Below, piece by piece: positions 8,192-15,352 of a stretch of DNA of 22,774 nucleotides. Within the stretch, counting starts at the first letter, position 1. Every line of letters begins with the position of its first letter. The stretch covers positions 1 to 22,774 of the forward strand of contig CAYVFC010000129.1 of assembly GCA_964450715.1 (NCBI GenBank), given 5' to 3'. The DNA is from CAYVFC01 sp964450715. GTDB lineage: Bacteria > Myxococcota_A > Polyangia > Polyangiales > JAFGIB01. The translations under genes were made by a program, and so were the position numbers. The notes beneath the pieces were generated by a model. The model did no database searches, was not told the DNA's origin, and saw nothing but the letters and a program-made list of their open reading frames with translations.

Positions 8192-8220
8192 GCGCACACC
8201 TTCGCGTGAAAAGGTGGCGC
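8192..8220 (-). promoter_or_regulatory. Predicted leader hairpin enclosing the glyQS ribosome-binding site
   Basis: Read on the minus strand, CACCTT (8216-8211 end) pairs with AAGGTG (8202-8197), with an 8-base loop. Flanking GCGC on both sides extends the stem to about 10 bp with a single-base bulge. The AAGG ribosome-binding site sits in the 3' arm, and the stem ends one base before the ATG. This could limit translation until unfolded. It is not a T-box: no specifier or antiterminator elements are seen. Confidence 0.45.
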
Positions 8221-8322
8221 GGTTTTACCCCTCTTTACCCCCTGCGGCCAGTCCCCTTCCCCGATACCGGTCGATCCCCGGCCGGCCCCTGTAACAAAGC
8301 CGAGCAACCGAAAAGGCTCGCC

Positions 8323-10278
8323 CTACCGCTCCGGCTTCTCCGCGTCCGCAAGCGCCTTGGCCAACGCGTGCGACAGGTCGCTCTTGACGAAGGGCTTCTG
8401 CACGAACCCCAGCGCGCCCCTATCCAGCAGCTGCTGGGCCGCCTGGTCGACCGCGTGGCCGGTAGAGACGATCACCCTGACCTGCGGATCGATCCGCCTG
8501 AGCTCGCCGAAGCAGGTCACCCCGTCCAGTACCGGCATGGTCAGATCCAGTATCACGATATCGATCTCGGAACGGCGCGCGCGAAAGGTCTCGACCGCCT
8601 CCTGCCCGTTGTTGGCCGTGACCACCCCGTAGCCGAGCCCGGTCAGCATGGAGCGTACTACCCGCCGCACCGGCTCCTCGTCGTCCACCACCAGCACCAG
8701 GCCCTGGCCGGGAATCGACGAACGTTTCCGCTCAAAGCGCTCATCGGCAACGCCCGCCTCGATCGCCGGCAGAAACAGCTCGAAGGTGGTGCTGCTTCCC
8801 ACCTCGCTCTGCACGGCGACCGCGCCCCCGTGGTTCTTGACGATGCCGTAGACCATGGCCAGCCCCATGCCCGTGCCCTGCCCCTCGGGCTTGGTGGTGA
8901 AGAAGGGCTCGAACACCCGGCGGGCGACCTGCTCGGACATGCCCGTGCCGGTGTCGCTGACCCGAAGCGCCAGGTAGCGGCCGGGCTTGAGCTCCGGCCG
9001 GGCGCGGCACCCCTCCTCGCCGAGCTCGGTATTGTTGGTGCGAAACTCGAGCTCGCCGCCGGCGGGCATGGCGTCGCGGGCGTTGACGGCCAGGTTCATG
9101 ACCACCTGCTCGAGCTGGCCCGGATCCCCGTTTACCAGAGGGGCGTCGGCCTCGAGCTTGAGCGAGATGGTGATGCGCCGGTCGATGGTCCTTCCCAGCA
9201 GCGCCGCGGTGTCGCAGACGATGCGGTGCAGGTCCACCGGGGCGGTGATCAGCTTACCCCTGCGGGCGAATCCCAGCAGCTGCCCGGCCAGCTCCGACGA
9301 TTTGAGGGCGGCGCTTTTGATCAGGGTAGCCGCCTCGTGCACCCGGCTGCCGCGTACCGCCTGGTTCTCCAGTATATCCGCGTAGCCCAGGATGGGCGTC
9401 AGCAGGTTGTTGAAATCGTGCGCCACCCCGCCGGCCAGCGTGCCGATGGCCTCCATCTTCTGCGAGTGGCGGAGCTGCTCCTCCAGCCTCTCCATCTCGG
9501 TCACGTCCCGCGCCACGATGACGATGGCCTGAGGCTGTCCCATTTCGTCCCTGACCACGGCGCTGCTGATCTCGGCCGAGTACTCGGTTCCGTCCCGCCT
9601 CAGCAGCTTGGCGGGCCTGCGCCGGATACCATCGGTCTCGATCCGTTCCCGGATACCCTCGGTAATGTTTTCGCGCTCGTCGGGTACGACGAAGTCCGTA
9701 CCCGGCCTGCCCACCACCTGCTCGGCGCGTTCGAATCCCCCCAGGGCGAGCGCCTGCGGCGAGGCAAAGGTGACCCGGCCCTGCAGGTCGGTCATGATCA
9801 GCGCGTCTGGGATTGTCTCCACCAGGGTGCGGTGCAGCTGCTCCGAGGCGCGCAGCTCCTGCTCGGTCCGCCTGCGCTCGGTAATGTCTATGGCCACGGC
9901 CAGGGTGGCGGGCGCTCCCTGGTAGTCGATGACCGTCGCGTACTGCTCGATCCACCTGCCCCTCCCCGAGCCGTTGACCACGCGGTAGGTGCTATGCTCG
10001 ACCGCTCCCGCGCCACCCGCCGCCCTCTTCTGTGCCTGCTTCTCCGCGAAGGGCCTGTCCTCGGGATGGATGAGATCGAGCACCTGCTCGGGCGACCAGG
10101 AGAGCATCTGCTCGACGGAGTAGCCCAGGATCCGGGCGGCGGTCTGGTTCGCCTGCTTGATGCGCCCCTGCTGCACGATCATCACGCCCAGCAGCGGGCG
10201 CTCGGCAGCGGCGCCGGATGGCTGCCCGCTCTCCCCGGAGGCCGGCACTGGCTCTCCTTCGTTATCCGTCCTCCCCAT
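8323..10278 (-). CDS. Cytosolic hybrid sensor histidine kinase (PAS-PAS-HisKA-HATPase-REC)
   Basis: A 651-residue hybrid kinase with no membrane span. Two PAS domains (about 28-135 and 145-262, the second with LHRTLVETIPDALIMTD) precede the HisKA H-box GGVAHDFNNLLTPI with phospho-acceptor His287. The ATPase domain shows NLAVNARDAM (N-box, about 395-404), DTGTGM (G1, 442-447), an FEPFFTTK F-box and GTGMGLAMVYG (G2). A C-terminal receiver domain (about 526-648) has acidic DDE (532-534), phospho-acceptor Asp578 in ILDLTMP and Lys628 in QKPF. All catalytic residues are present. Start ATG at 10278 has GGGGAG at good spacing. No partner regulator or phosphotransfer protein lies nearby, so it is an orphan; PAS ligand is unknown. 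Confidence 0.95.
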   Translation of the reverse strand: MGRTDNEGEPVPASGESGQPSGAAAERPLLGVMIVQQGRIKQANQTAARILGYSVEQMLSWSPEQVLDLIHPEDRPFAEKQAQKRAAGGAGAVEHSTYRVVNGSGRGRWIEQYATVIDYQGAPATLAVAIDITERRRTEQELRASEQLHRTLVETIPDALIMTDLQGRVTFASPQALALGGFERAEQVVGRPGTDFVVPDERENITEGIRERIETDGIRRRPAKLLRRDGTEYSAEISSAVVRDEMGQPQAIVIVARDVTEMERLEEQLRHSQKMEAIGTLAGGVAHDFNNLLTPILGYADILENQAVRGSRVHEAATLIKSAALKSSELAGQLLGFARRGKLITAPVDLHRIVCDTAALLGRTIDRRITISLKLEADAPLVNGDPGQLEQVVMNLAVNARDAMPAGGELEFRTNNTELGEEGCRARPELKPGRYLALRVSDTGTGMSEQVARRVFEPFFTTKPEGQGTGMGLAMVYGIVKNHGGAVAVQSEVGSSTTFELFLPAIEAGVADERFERKRSSIPGQGLVLVVDDEEPVRRVVRSMLTGLGYGVVTANNGQEAVETFRARRSEIDIVILDLTMPVLDGVTCFGELRRIDPQVRVIVSTGHAVDQAAQQLLDRGALGFVQKPFVKSDLSHALAKALADAEKPER

Positions 10279-10396
10279 CTATCTCCCCGACTTCGGTCGG
10301 ATTGACCCCGGACCCGGTCGCGCGACGACCGAGAATCTGTACTTTACGAAATCGCCCCGCGGGTATCAAGACGGAGCGGATAACGAGGAGAGATGA

Positions 10397-10807
10397 TCAA
10401 CTACCCGCCACCTGCTCGATGATGTCCGCCAGACGAGGGCCGGTCACCGGGATCGAGTAGCGGCTCTCCATAGTCCGGCGCGCTTTGGCGCCCACGCGCC
10501 GGCGCAGAGCGCTGTCGCGGATCAACGCGCGCAGCTTCTCCTCCCATTGCCGTTCGTCCGTTGCCAGAAAACCGTCCTCCCCCTTGATGGCGTGCAGCTC
10601 CGAGGGAACCGAGGGCCAGAAGGTGGGATGGATGCCCCGGCTTCTGAGATAGGGGAAGTACTGCACCACCCGCCATCTCGCGCTCTGGTTCTCGGCGGGA
10701 AGATGGGCCAGACAGAGAAGGTCGGTGGCCGCGCCTGCCCCGCGGTCACGCGCGGCGGCCTGGTTGGGGGCGGGCCTGGCGCCGGCCCGATTTACGGGAC
10801 GGGACAC
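10397..10807 (-). pseudogene. Glycosyltransferase (GT4-like) remnant: head joined to tail, middle missing
   Basis: An open frame of 136 codons. Residues about 28-70 (LAHLPAENQSARWRVVQYFP, then YLRSRGIHPTFWPSVPSEL) look like the very start of the N-terminal Rossmann domain of a GT4-type glycosyltransferase. From about residue 72 the sequence is HAIKGEDGFLATDERQWEEK followed by LRALIRDSALRRRVG and a RYSIPVTGPRLADII tail, which is the extreme C-terminus of the same family (the residues after the nucleotide-sugar site). Some 200-250 residues, including the catalytic E-x7-E region, are absent, yet the frame is kept. Start is GTG at 10807, nine bases after the VOC gene stop. It cannot be an active transferase. 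An assembly collapse is an alternative to a real deletion. Confidence 0.72.
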
Positions 10808-10816
10808 GACCCTGCC

Positions 10817-11215
10817 CTACTTGATTTCATAACGGTTGCCGTGAAAGTCGCTGGCGAACACCACCGTGCCGTCTCCGCTCGCCTTGGTCGCGCGGGCCAC
10901 GGCCAGGCCCATGGCTTGCGCGCCGCGGCAGAAAGCCTCGCGGTCGGGCACCGCCAGGCAGCTGTGGGTGTAGCGGTCGGCGGCCCGGCTGTCGTCGTCG
11001 GTAATGAAGACCTCGACGTCGGTCCCGCCCCCTGCGTAGCGCAGCACGCGGATCTCGCGCTCGATCCCGAACAGCGCCAGCATCATGCCGGCGGGCACCG
11101 AGAAGTCCCGGGTCCGCTGCAGGCCCAGCAGCTGCCCGAAGAAGCGGTCGGCGTGCTCTTCGCTGTTGGCACAAACCGCGATGTGGTCCAGTCGCAGGCT
11201 CTTGTCGTCTTGCAT
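10817..11215 (-). CDS. VOC-superfamily (glyoxalase-fold) protein
   Basis: A 132-residue protein of the vicinal-oxygen-chelate fold: LDHIAVCANS with His11 at the start of strand 1, RFFGQLLGL helix, a DVEVFITDDD strand, a second HSCLAVPDREAF half, and terminal DFHGNRYEIK with Glu130. The paired beta-alpha-beta-beta-beta modules and the His and Glu positions fit metal binding, but the reaction (isomerase, dioxygenase, resistance or none) cannot be read. The ATG at 11215 starts one base after the upstream TGA, and its GAGGAG ribosome-binding site lies inside the end of that gene, so the two are translationally coupled. Confidence 0.85.
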   Translation of the reverse strand: MQDDKSLRLDHIAVCANSEEHADRFFGQLLGLQRTRDFSVPAGMMLALFGIEREIRVLRYAGGGTDVEVFITDDDSRAADRYTHSCLAVPDREAFCRGAQAMGLAVARATKASGDGTVVFASDFHGNRYEIK

Positions 11216-11216
11216 C

Positions 11217-12206
11217 TCATCTCCTCGTGGGCGAAGCGGCGAAGCGCACCAGAAAGGTAGGTCCGGTGGTCACGCGCTGCTTGTTGTCGGATATGATGAA
11301 CAGATAGCCGCCGAAACCTGCGACGCCCTCGAAATTGGGCAGCGGGTGCAGCAGCTCGGCCAGGTCGAGCAGCACCGATGAAGAGAGCGCTTCGGGCCGG
11401 GAGGCGCTACCGGGAGCAGACCCCGGGTTGGAAGCGACAGCCGCAAGGATGGAGAACGAGAGCAGACGCGCGACGCCGTAATGCCGCTCGATGGCCGTCA
11501 CCTGGACCTCCCCGTCGGGCCCGGCGCGACAGCTCAGACCCGAGAGCTTGCCCGACTCGGTCGTCAGCGCGAGCTCGAGCGCGCGCCACTGACCGCTCTG
11601 CAGATCGAGCAGTCCGATCGGGGCGTAGCGCTTCCCGCCCCTCTCGATCACGGGCTCGAGCGCCGCCACCAGCCGGCCGTCGGCGTGGCAGAGCCCCTCG
11701 ATCCCCATGTTGTCCTCGGCCCGGATCCCCCACGGCGCGTATTGCAGCTCGATCTGCCGGGTCACCGCCGCGCGCCGGTCGCGGAGCTCGACGAGGAAAA
11801 TGGTATCCGTGTCCCGCTCGCCCCGTTTCTCGGTACCGATGGCGAAGCGCCCGGGACCGATGGCGGTGATACTCTCGGCGTCGAGCTCGGCGTCGAGCCC
11901 GTCGAGCGGCGCCGGCCGGCCCTGCACGCGCAGCTCGCCGCGGCCGACCGAGAGCGGCAGCAGTCTACGGTCATCCTCCGGAACAGTCCACACGGTGCCC
12001 GAGCCGTCTACGGTCAGGCCGGACGCGCCGCGCAGGGCGTCGTTTTCGCTCTGCAGCAGCGCGAACCCGGGCGGCAGCTCGACGCCGGCCCGGATGGCGC
12101 ACTGCAAAGTGGGCGTGCGGTTGCAGGAGGCGGCGGGGGAGACGAGGGCGACGGCGACCAACCCGCAAAGGAAAAATCCGGTCGCTCTGGTATCTCGCTG
12201 GAACAT
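11217..12206 (-). CDS. Lipoprotein with phytase-like esterase domain
   Basis: A 329-residue predicted lipoprotein. I chose ATG at 12206 because it gives a proper signal peptide (FFLCGLVAVALV) ending in PAASC with Cys28; an upstream extension to 12470 would run through the divergent promoter region and add unrelated residues. The body looks like the phytase-like domain (PF13449, beta-propeller type): GLTVDGSGTVWTVPEDDRR, LDAELDAESITAIGPGRFAI, NMGIEGLCHADGRLVAALE, and NFEGVAGFGGYLFIISDN near the C-terminus. It would act at the outer membrane or periplasm; substrate is unknown. First gene of a minus-strand run with the VOC protein and glycosyltransferase remnant. Confidence 0.8.
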   Translation of the reverse strand: MFQRDTRATGFFLCGLVAVALVSPAASCNRTPTLQCAIRAGVELPPGFALLQSENDALRGASGLTVDGSGTVWTVPEDDRRLLPLSVGRGELRVQGRPAPLDGLDAELDAESITAIGPGRFAIGTEKRGERDTDTIFLVELRDRRAAVTRQIELQYAPWGIRAEDNMGIEGLCHADGRLVAALEPVIERGGKRYAPIGLLDLQSGQWRALELALTTESGKLSGLSCRAGPDGEVQVTAIERHYGVARLLSFSILAAVASNPGSAPGSASRPEALSSSVLLDLAELLHPLPNFEGVAGFGGYLFIISDNKQRVTTGPTFLVRFAASPTRR

Positions 12207-12251
12207 GGGTCTGTAAAATGCGACCAGAGAGTAAAGGGAACCGGAAAGAGG

Positions 12252-12332
12252 CGCACCCCAAAAACCGATATCCGTCGCTACGAAGCGCCGGTTGACTCCG
12301 GATTCTAGACGAATTCGGGTTTTTGGGGCGCG
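12252..12332. repeat. Inverted-repeat element C (CCCCAAAAACC arms) in divergent promoter region
   Basis: The arm at 12252-12266 (CGCACCCCAAAAACC) pairs with 12318-12332 (inverse of CGCGCCCCAAAAACC), 14 of 15 matches, with 51 bp between. Weaker similarity continues inward on both sides (CGATATCCGTC against CGAATTCGTC), so the full stem may reach about 25 bp. The inner part holds short palindromes (CCGGTTGACTCCGG and CGAATTCG). It lies between divergent genes and overlaps their expected promoters. Confidence 0.75.
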
Positions 12333-12366
12333 TCCTTTCGATGCCGACACGAGGAGAGAGGGAAAT

Positions 12367-13359
12367 ATGCAATGGGAAGAAGCCAAGGCCATCTTGCGGC
12401 CGGAAAACGCCCATATGGGCGAAATGGCCGTAGATGGGGAGCTGTGCACGCGGTGCGGTGGGCTTTGCATGGAGAACTGCCCGTTCCGCGCCTGGGAGGA
12501 GGGCGAGGACGATGTCCCGCGGATGAAGGCCGAGCACGAGTGCTTCAGCTGCTACAACTGCATGGCCGCCTGCCCGGTGGACGCGGTCAAGATCGTCAAG
12601 CCCTACACGGTGGACGACGGCTACTGGAAGACCGATCCCGGACCGCTGCCCTATGCGCCGCCGCGCGAGCCGCTGGACGCCGACGGTAAACCGGACAGCT
12701 GGAACGGCATCGAGCGCGCGGTGTTCGAGCGGCGCAGCGTGCGCAACTTCAAGCCCGACCCGGTGCCCGAGCCGCTCATCCGTCGGGTGCTGGAAGCCGG
12801 CCGCTTCGCGCCCAGCGGCGGCAACTGCCAGCCCTGGAAATTCGTCGTAGTCACCGACCGGGCGCTGATCGAGGAGATGAACGAGAGCATCTGGGCGGTG
12901 CTGAACATGCTTTACCAGATGTACGCCGACGACGCGCAGGTACAGAACCTGGTGCCGCTCGCCGAGCAGAACCCGAACCTGTTCGACCCGCGCATCGTCC
13001 TGGGCGGGCTGGGCGCCATCTCGCGGCGTACCGGGCCGGTCTTTCTGGACGCTCCGGCGGTAATCCTGATGGCCTGCGACGACCGCGCCATCGGCGGCCC
13101 CGAGATCCAGGCCGGCATCTGCGGCCAGAACATGAACCTGGTCGCCAACTCGCTCGGCATCCGCGCCTGCTGGGTCGGCTTCTGCCAGGTGATCGAGCAG
13201 GTGCCCGCGCTCAAGCAGAAGCTCGGCTTGCGTCCCCCCTGGACCATCCGCACCTCACTGGTGCTCGGCTACCCGCGCTTCCCGCAGGAGGGCATCGTAC
13301 CCCGCGAGCTCAGGCCGGTGACCTGGTTCCGCCCCGGTGCCCCGCCGACAGAGGAGTAA
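12367..13359 (+). CDS. Nitroreductase fused to a 2[4Fe-4S] ferredoxin domain
   Basis: A 330-residue fusion. The N-terminal ferredoxin domain carries two four-Cys clusters: Cys27, 30, 34 and 38 (spacing C-x2-C-x3-C-x3-CP, one residue longer than the usual C-x2-C-x2-C) and Cys59, 62, 65 and 69 (canonical CFSCYNCMAACP). From about residue 114 follows an FMN-binding nitroreductase domain: ERRSVRNFKPDPVP, then APSGGNCQPWKFVVV, and a C-terminal GIRACWVGF. Electrons would pass from an external donor through the clusters to FMN. Start ATG at 12367 is preceded by GGAGAGAGGG. Substrate unknown. Faces the phytase-like operon. Confidence 0.92.
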   Translation: MQWEEAKAILRPENAHMGEMAVDGELCTRCGGLCMENCPFRAWEEGEDDVPRMKAEHECFSCYNCMAACPVDAVKIVKPYTVDDGYWKTDPGPLPYAPPREPLDADGKPDSWNGIERAVFERRSVRNFKPDPVPEPLIRRVLEAGRFAPSGGNCQPWKFVVVTDRALIEEMNESIWAVLNMLYQMYADDAQVQNLVPLAEQNPNLFDPRIVLGGLGAISRRTGPVFLDAPAVILMACDDRAIGGPEIQAGICGQNMNLVANSLGIRACWVGFCQVIEQVPALKQKLGLRPPWTIRTSLVLGYPRFPQEGIVPRELRPVTWFRPGAPPTEE

Positions 13360-13699
13360 GGAGGCACGGATCTACAGGATATGATGTGTAAGGAAACGGA
13401 TCGGAAAACCAGGCGGCCGGTTATTGTTCCGTGCCCGGTTCCCGATCGAACGGGCGGCGGGATTAGCCCTACTGTGGAGGCAAGAGGGGACGGATCGCCA
13501 AAATTTAACAATGCGGATGCTGTCTACGGATCTCGGTGTTTTCCTTGGCTTTTTTGCTCCGTCCCCTCTTCTATCTCCGACCCTATCGGTTGCCGCAGCC
13601 GGTTCGCGTACTATCCTCTTAACGTAACGAGCAAGGGGCGGCCTCATCTTCTCTTCACGCTTCACACCACCACCACTTCTTCGAACCCTAGGGGACGAT
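13360..13699. other. Non-coding spacer of 340 bp
   Basis: I see no gene here. The stretch holds an inverted-repeat element (13482-13570) and, nearer the nitroreductase end, an imperfect GC hairpin (about 13433-13455) without a T-run. It must also contain the promoter of the lipoprotein gene starting at 13700. Confidence 0.6.
13482..13570. repeat. Inverted-repeat element B with GGGGACGGA ends
   Basis: AAGAGGGGACGGA at 13482-13494 is repeated exactly in inverted orientation at 13558-13570, with 63 bp between. Inside the arms, GCCAA (13497 on) faces TTGGC (about 13545-13550). Arm length, GGGACG core and interior size parallel the element at 6497-6586, but the sequences otherwise differ. No transposase gene is present. 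Confidence 0.75.
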
Positions 13700-14470
13700 A
13701 TGCGAACAACCGGGTTTCTGGGTCTGAGCTTGTTGTTGAGCATCGCGCTATACGGTGCGCCGCTTTCGGGCTGTACTCGCGACTGGTCCAAGTACGGGCA
13801 GCAGGGTACCGCCGGTTGGGGCGGCAGCGGAGACTGGTACGAGGATACGGCCTCTCTCGGCTCTCCCTGTTCCATGCCGGGCGAGCTAGTCCCCTGCGTA
13901 TGCGACGACGGACGTTCGGGGTGGCGGGCCTGCCTGCCGGACCGGACCTATGGCCCTTGCGAATGCAGCGGCGTACCTTTCGGTTCCGCCGGACAGGGCG
14001 CGGGCGGCGGGGGCTACGCCGGATACGCCGGCAGCTGGGGCGTTGTTGGCGGGTATACCGGCGCTCCGCCTTCTTATGACGCCGGCCGGCCGGCGCACTG
14101 CGGCAACGGCATTATCGAGGGCCCCGAGCAGTGCGATGGAATGAACCTGAACGGCGCTACCTGCAGCACGCTGGGCGAGGGGGTCGGAATGCTCGGGTGC
14201 ACTTCGGTCTGCACCTACGATCTATCCATGTGCGGGCGCAGCGGACCCGTGGACGCCGGACCGGCGGACTCCGGCGGCTACTACTACCGCAGGTGCGGAA
14301 ACGGCATTATCGAATATAGCTACGGCGAGCAGTGCGATGGCTCGAACGTGAACGGCATGACCTGCGCCAGCCTGGGCTGGGACTACGGCACGCTGCTCTG
14401 CGATCCGATCGAATGTACCTACGACTACCGTCTGTGCGAGCTCTACTACTCTTACGACGCGGGCTGGTAG
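13700..14470 (+). CDS. Lipoprotein with two CGNGIIE Cys-rich repeats
   Basis: A 256-residue predicted lipoprotein; the signal peptide ends in PLSGC with Cys25. Next comes a C-rich segment (57-89: VPCVCDDGRSGWRACLP and YGPCEC), a Gly/Tyr-rich linker, and two repeats of about 45 residues, 134-178 (CGNGIIEGPEQCDG) and 199-246 (CGNGIIEYSYGEQCDG), each with NG.TC..LG and CTYD...C. These repeats are common in secreted proteins of Myxococcota and are probably disulfide-linked, extracellular modules. The ATG at 13700 has GGGGA five bases upstream. Function unknown; no partner gene is coupled to it. Confidence 0.85.
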   Translation: MRTTGFLGLSLLLSIALYGAPLSGCTRDWSKYGQQGTAGWGGSGDWYEDTASLGSPCSMPGELVPCVCDDGRSGWRACLPDRTYGPCECSGVPFGSAGQGAGGGGYAGYAGSWGVVGGYTGAPPSYDAGRPAHCGNGIIEGPEQCDGMNLNGATCSTLGEGVGMLGCTSVCTYDLSMCGRSGPVDAGPADSGGYYYRRCGNGIIEYSYGEQCDGSNVNGMTCASLGWDYGTLLCDPIECTYDYRLCELYYSYDAGW

Positions 14471-14492
14471 GGCAGAGGGCAGAAACCGAATA

Positions 14493-14774
14493 GAAGCGGC
14501 CACCGTCATCGCGACTCGGGCGCGGGCGCGGAGGGCAAGCGGTGGGGCACGGGCCTGCGGTGCTCGCGGTCCACGGTCACGAAGAAGCGGCCACCGTCAT
14601 CGCGACTCGGGCGCGGGCGCGGAGGGCAAGCGGTGGGNNNNNNNNNNNNNNNNNNNNNNNNNNNNNNNNNNNNNNNNNNNNNNNNNNNNNNNNNNNNNNN
14701 NNNNNNNNNNNNNNNNNNNNNNNNNNNNNNNNNNNNNGCACGGGCCTGCGGTGCTCGCGGTCCACGGTCACGAA
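14493..14774. repeat. 91-bp tandem duplication of the thioesterase 3' end, split by the N gap
   Basis: The first copy is 14493-14583. The second copy is 14584-14637 joined to 14738-14774 (54 + 37 = 91 bases) once the Ns are dropped; the two are identical. The unit carries the last codons and stop of the thioesterase gene. Either a real tandem duplication or an assembly artefact at a contig end. Confidence 0.85.
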
Positions 14775-15083
14775 ACGGACGTCACAGCTGACCAGCTCGC
14801 GCTCGCGGCTGGCGACGACTACCGCCACGTCCAGGCTGGTCCGCCCCACGCGCTGCAGCCTGGCGGAAAAGGTCAGCAGGTCGCCCAGTACGGCGGGATG
14901 CTTGAAGAGGACCTCGCTGATCTTCAATGTCACGAAGCTAACGCCCGGCCCCAGCATCTCGGCGGCGTAGATGGCCGCGGCCTCGTCCACCCAGCTCATC
15001 ATGGTACCGCCGTAGAGCGTGCCGGCCGCGTTCAGGTCGCCCACCATCACGAACTTCTTGTAGACCACGCTCGATTGCATCAT
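14597..15083 (-). CDS. Acyl-CoA thioesterase (hotdog fold, YciA/ACOT-like), crossing the N gap
   Basis: A hotdog-fold thioesterase that would hydrolyse acyl-CoA to free acid and CoA in the cytoplasm. The signature GDLNAAGTLYGGTMMSWVDE (residues 16-34) holds the expected catalytic Asp33 and the start of the central helix. VTLKISEVLFKHPAVLGDLL and SLDVAVVV are typical strands. With the Ns removed, the frame continues after VDREHRRPV into PHRLPSAPAPESR and a TGA at 14597-14599, giving 128 residues, a normal length. With the Ns counted literally the frame shifts and the tail is nonsense. Start ATG at 15083 has GGAAGG six bases upstream; the next codon is also ATG. Confidence 0.88.
14638..14737. 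other. Assembly gap of 100 Ns
   Basis: Exactly 100 Ns, the usual placeholder for a gap of unknown length. Flanking bases join into a perfect copy of the neighbouring 91-bp unit, and the reading frame of the thioesterase is kept if the gap is zero, so there may be no missing DNA. Confidence 0.95.
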
Positions 15084-15099
15084 TGCTTACCTTCCTTTT

Positions 15100-15126
15100 C
15101 GGCCGCCCGGGTCCGGCCGCCCGGGT
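15100..15126. repeat. 13-bp direct repeat in divergent spacer
   Basis: CGGCCGCCCGGGT occurs at 15100-15112 and 15114-15126. It lies just upstream of the thioesterase gene in a 269-bp divergent spacer in which I see no gene. Paired GC-rich half-sites could be an operator, but nothing else supports this. Confidence 0.5.
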
Positions 15127-15352
15127 TCGCGCGGACAGAGGCGGTTTTCGCTCCGGGCTTCGGATCATACAGGAAATGGAAGACGGCAGGGCGGAGGTGA
15201 GCGTTTCCACGGTCAACGGAGAGGTGACCATTCGCGCGCCCTCGGCCGCAAACGACCGCGGGGGCGGAAATCAAGGCTACTGGCCGGTCAGGTTCCTGAC
15301 TTCGGCCGGGGCGGTCCCGCAGTTCCCAGTTTAGGACGCATACATCTACTGT

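Noticed and set aside
8301..8320. Possible terminator after the hybrid kinase (CGAGC / GCTCG)
   Set aside because: Only a 5-bp stem with a 10-base loop and no proper T-run follows on the minus strand.
8192..8322. T-box leader for glyQS
   Set aside because: The 131-bp spacer is too short for a T-box, and no T-box consensus or specifier loop is visible; only the local hairpin is supported.
8182..10305. 707-codon plus-strand open frame opposite the hybrid histidine kinase
   Set aside because: The minus-strand kinase has every catalytic motif; the opposite frame is Arg/Gly/His-rich low-complexity sequence with no domain, as expected from GC-rich codon bias.
12207..12470. 88-codon N-terminal extension of the phytase-like lipoprotein
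   Set aside because: It would bury the signal peptide and run through the divergent promoter and the inverted-repeat element; ATG at 12206 gives a normal lipoprotein.
13433..13455. GC-rich hairpin after the nitroreductase as an intrinsic terminator
   Set aside because: The stem is bulged and is not followed by a T-run; it may be chance.
15083..15334. 83-codon plus-strand frame in the thioesterase-lipoprotein spacer
   Set aside because: The second half looks faintly protein-like (EVSVSTVNGEVTIRAP), but there is no ribosome-binding site or family match, and the start overlaps the thioesterase start.
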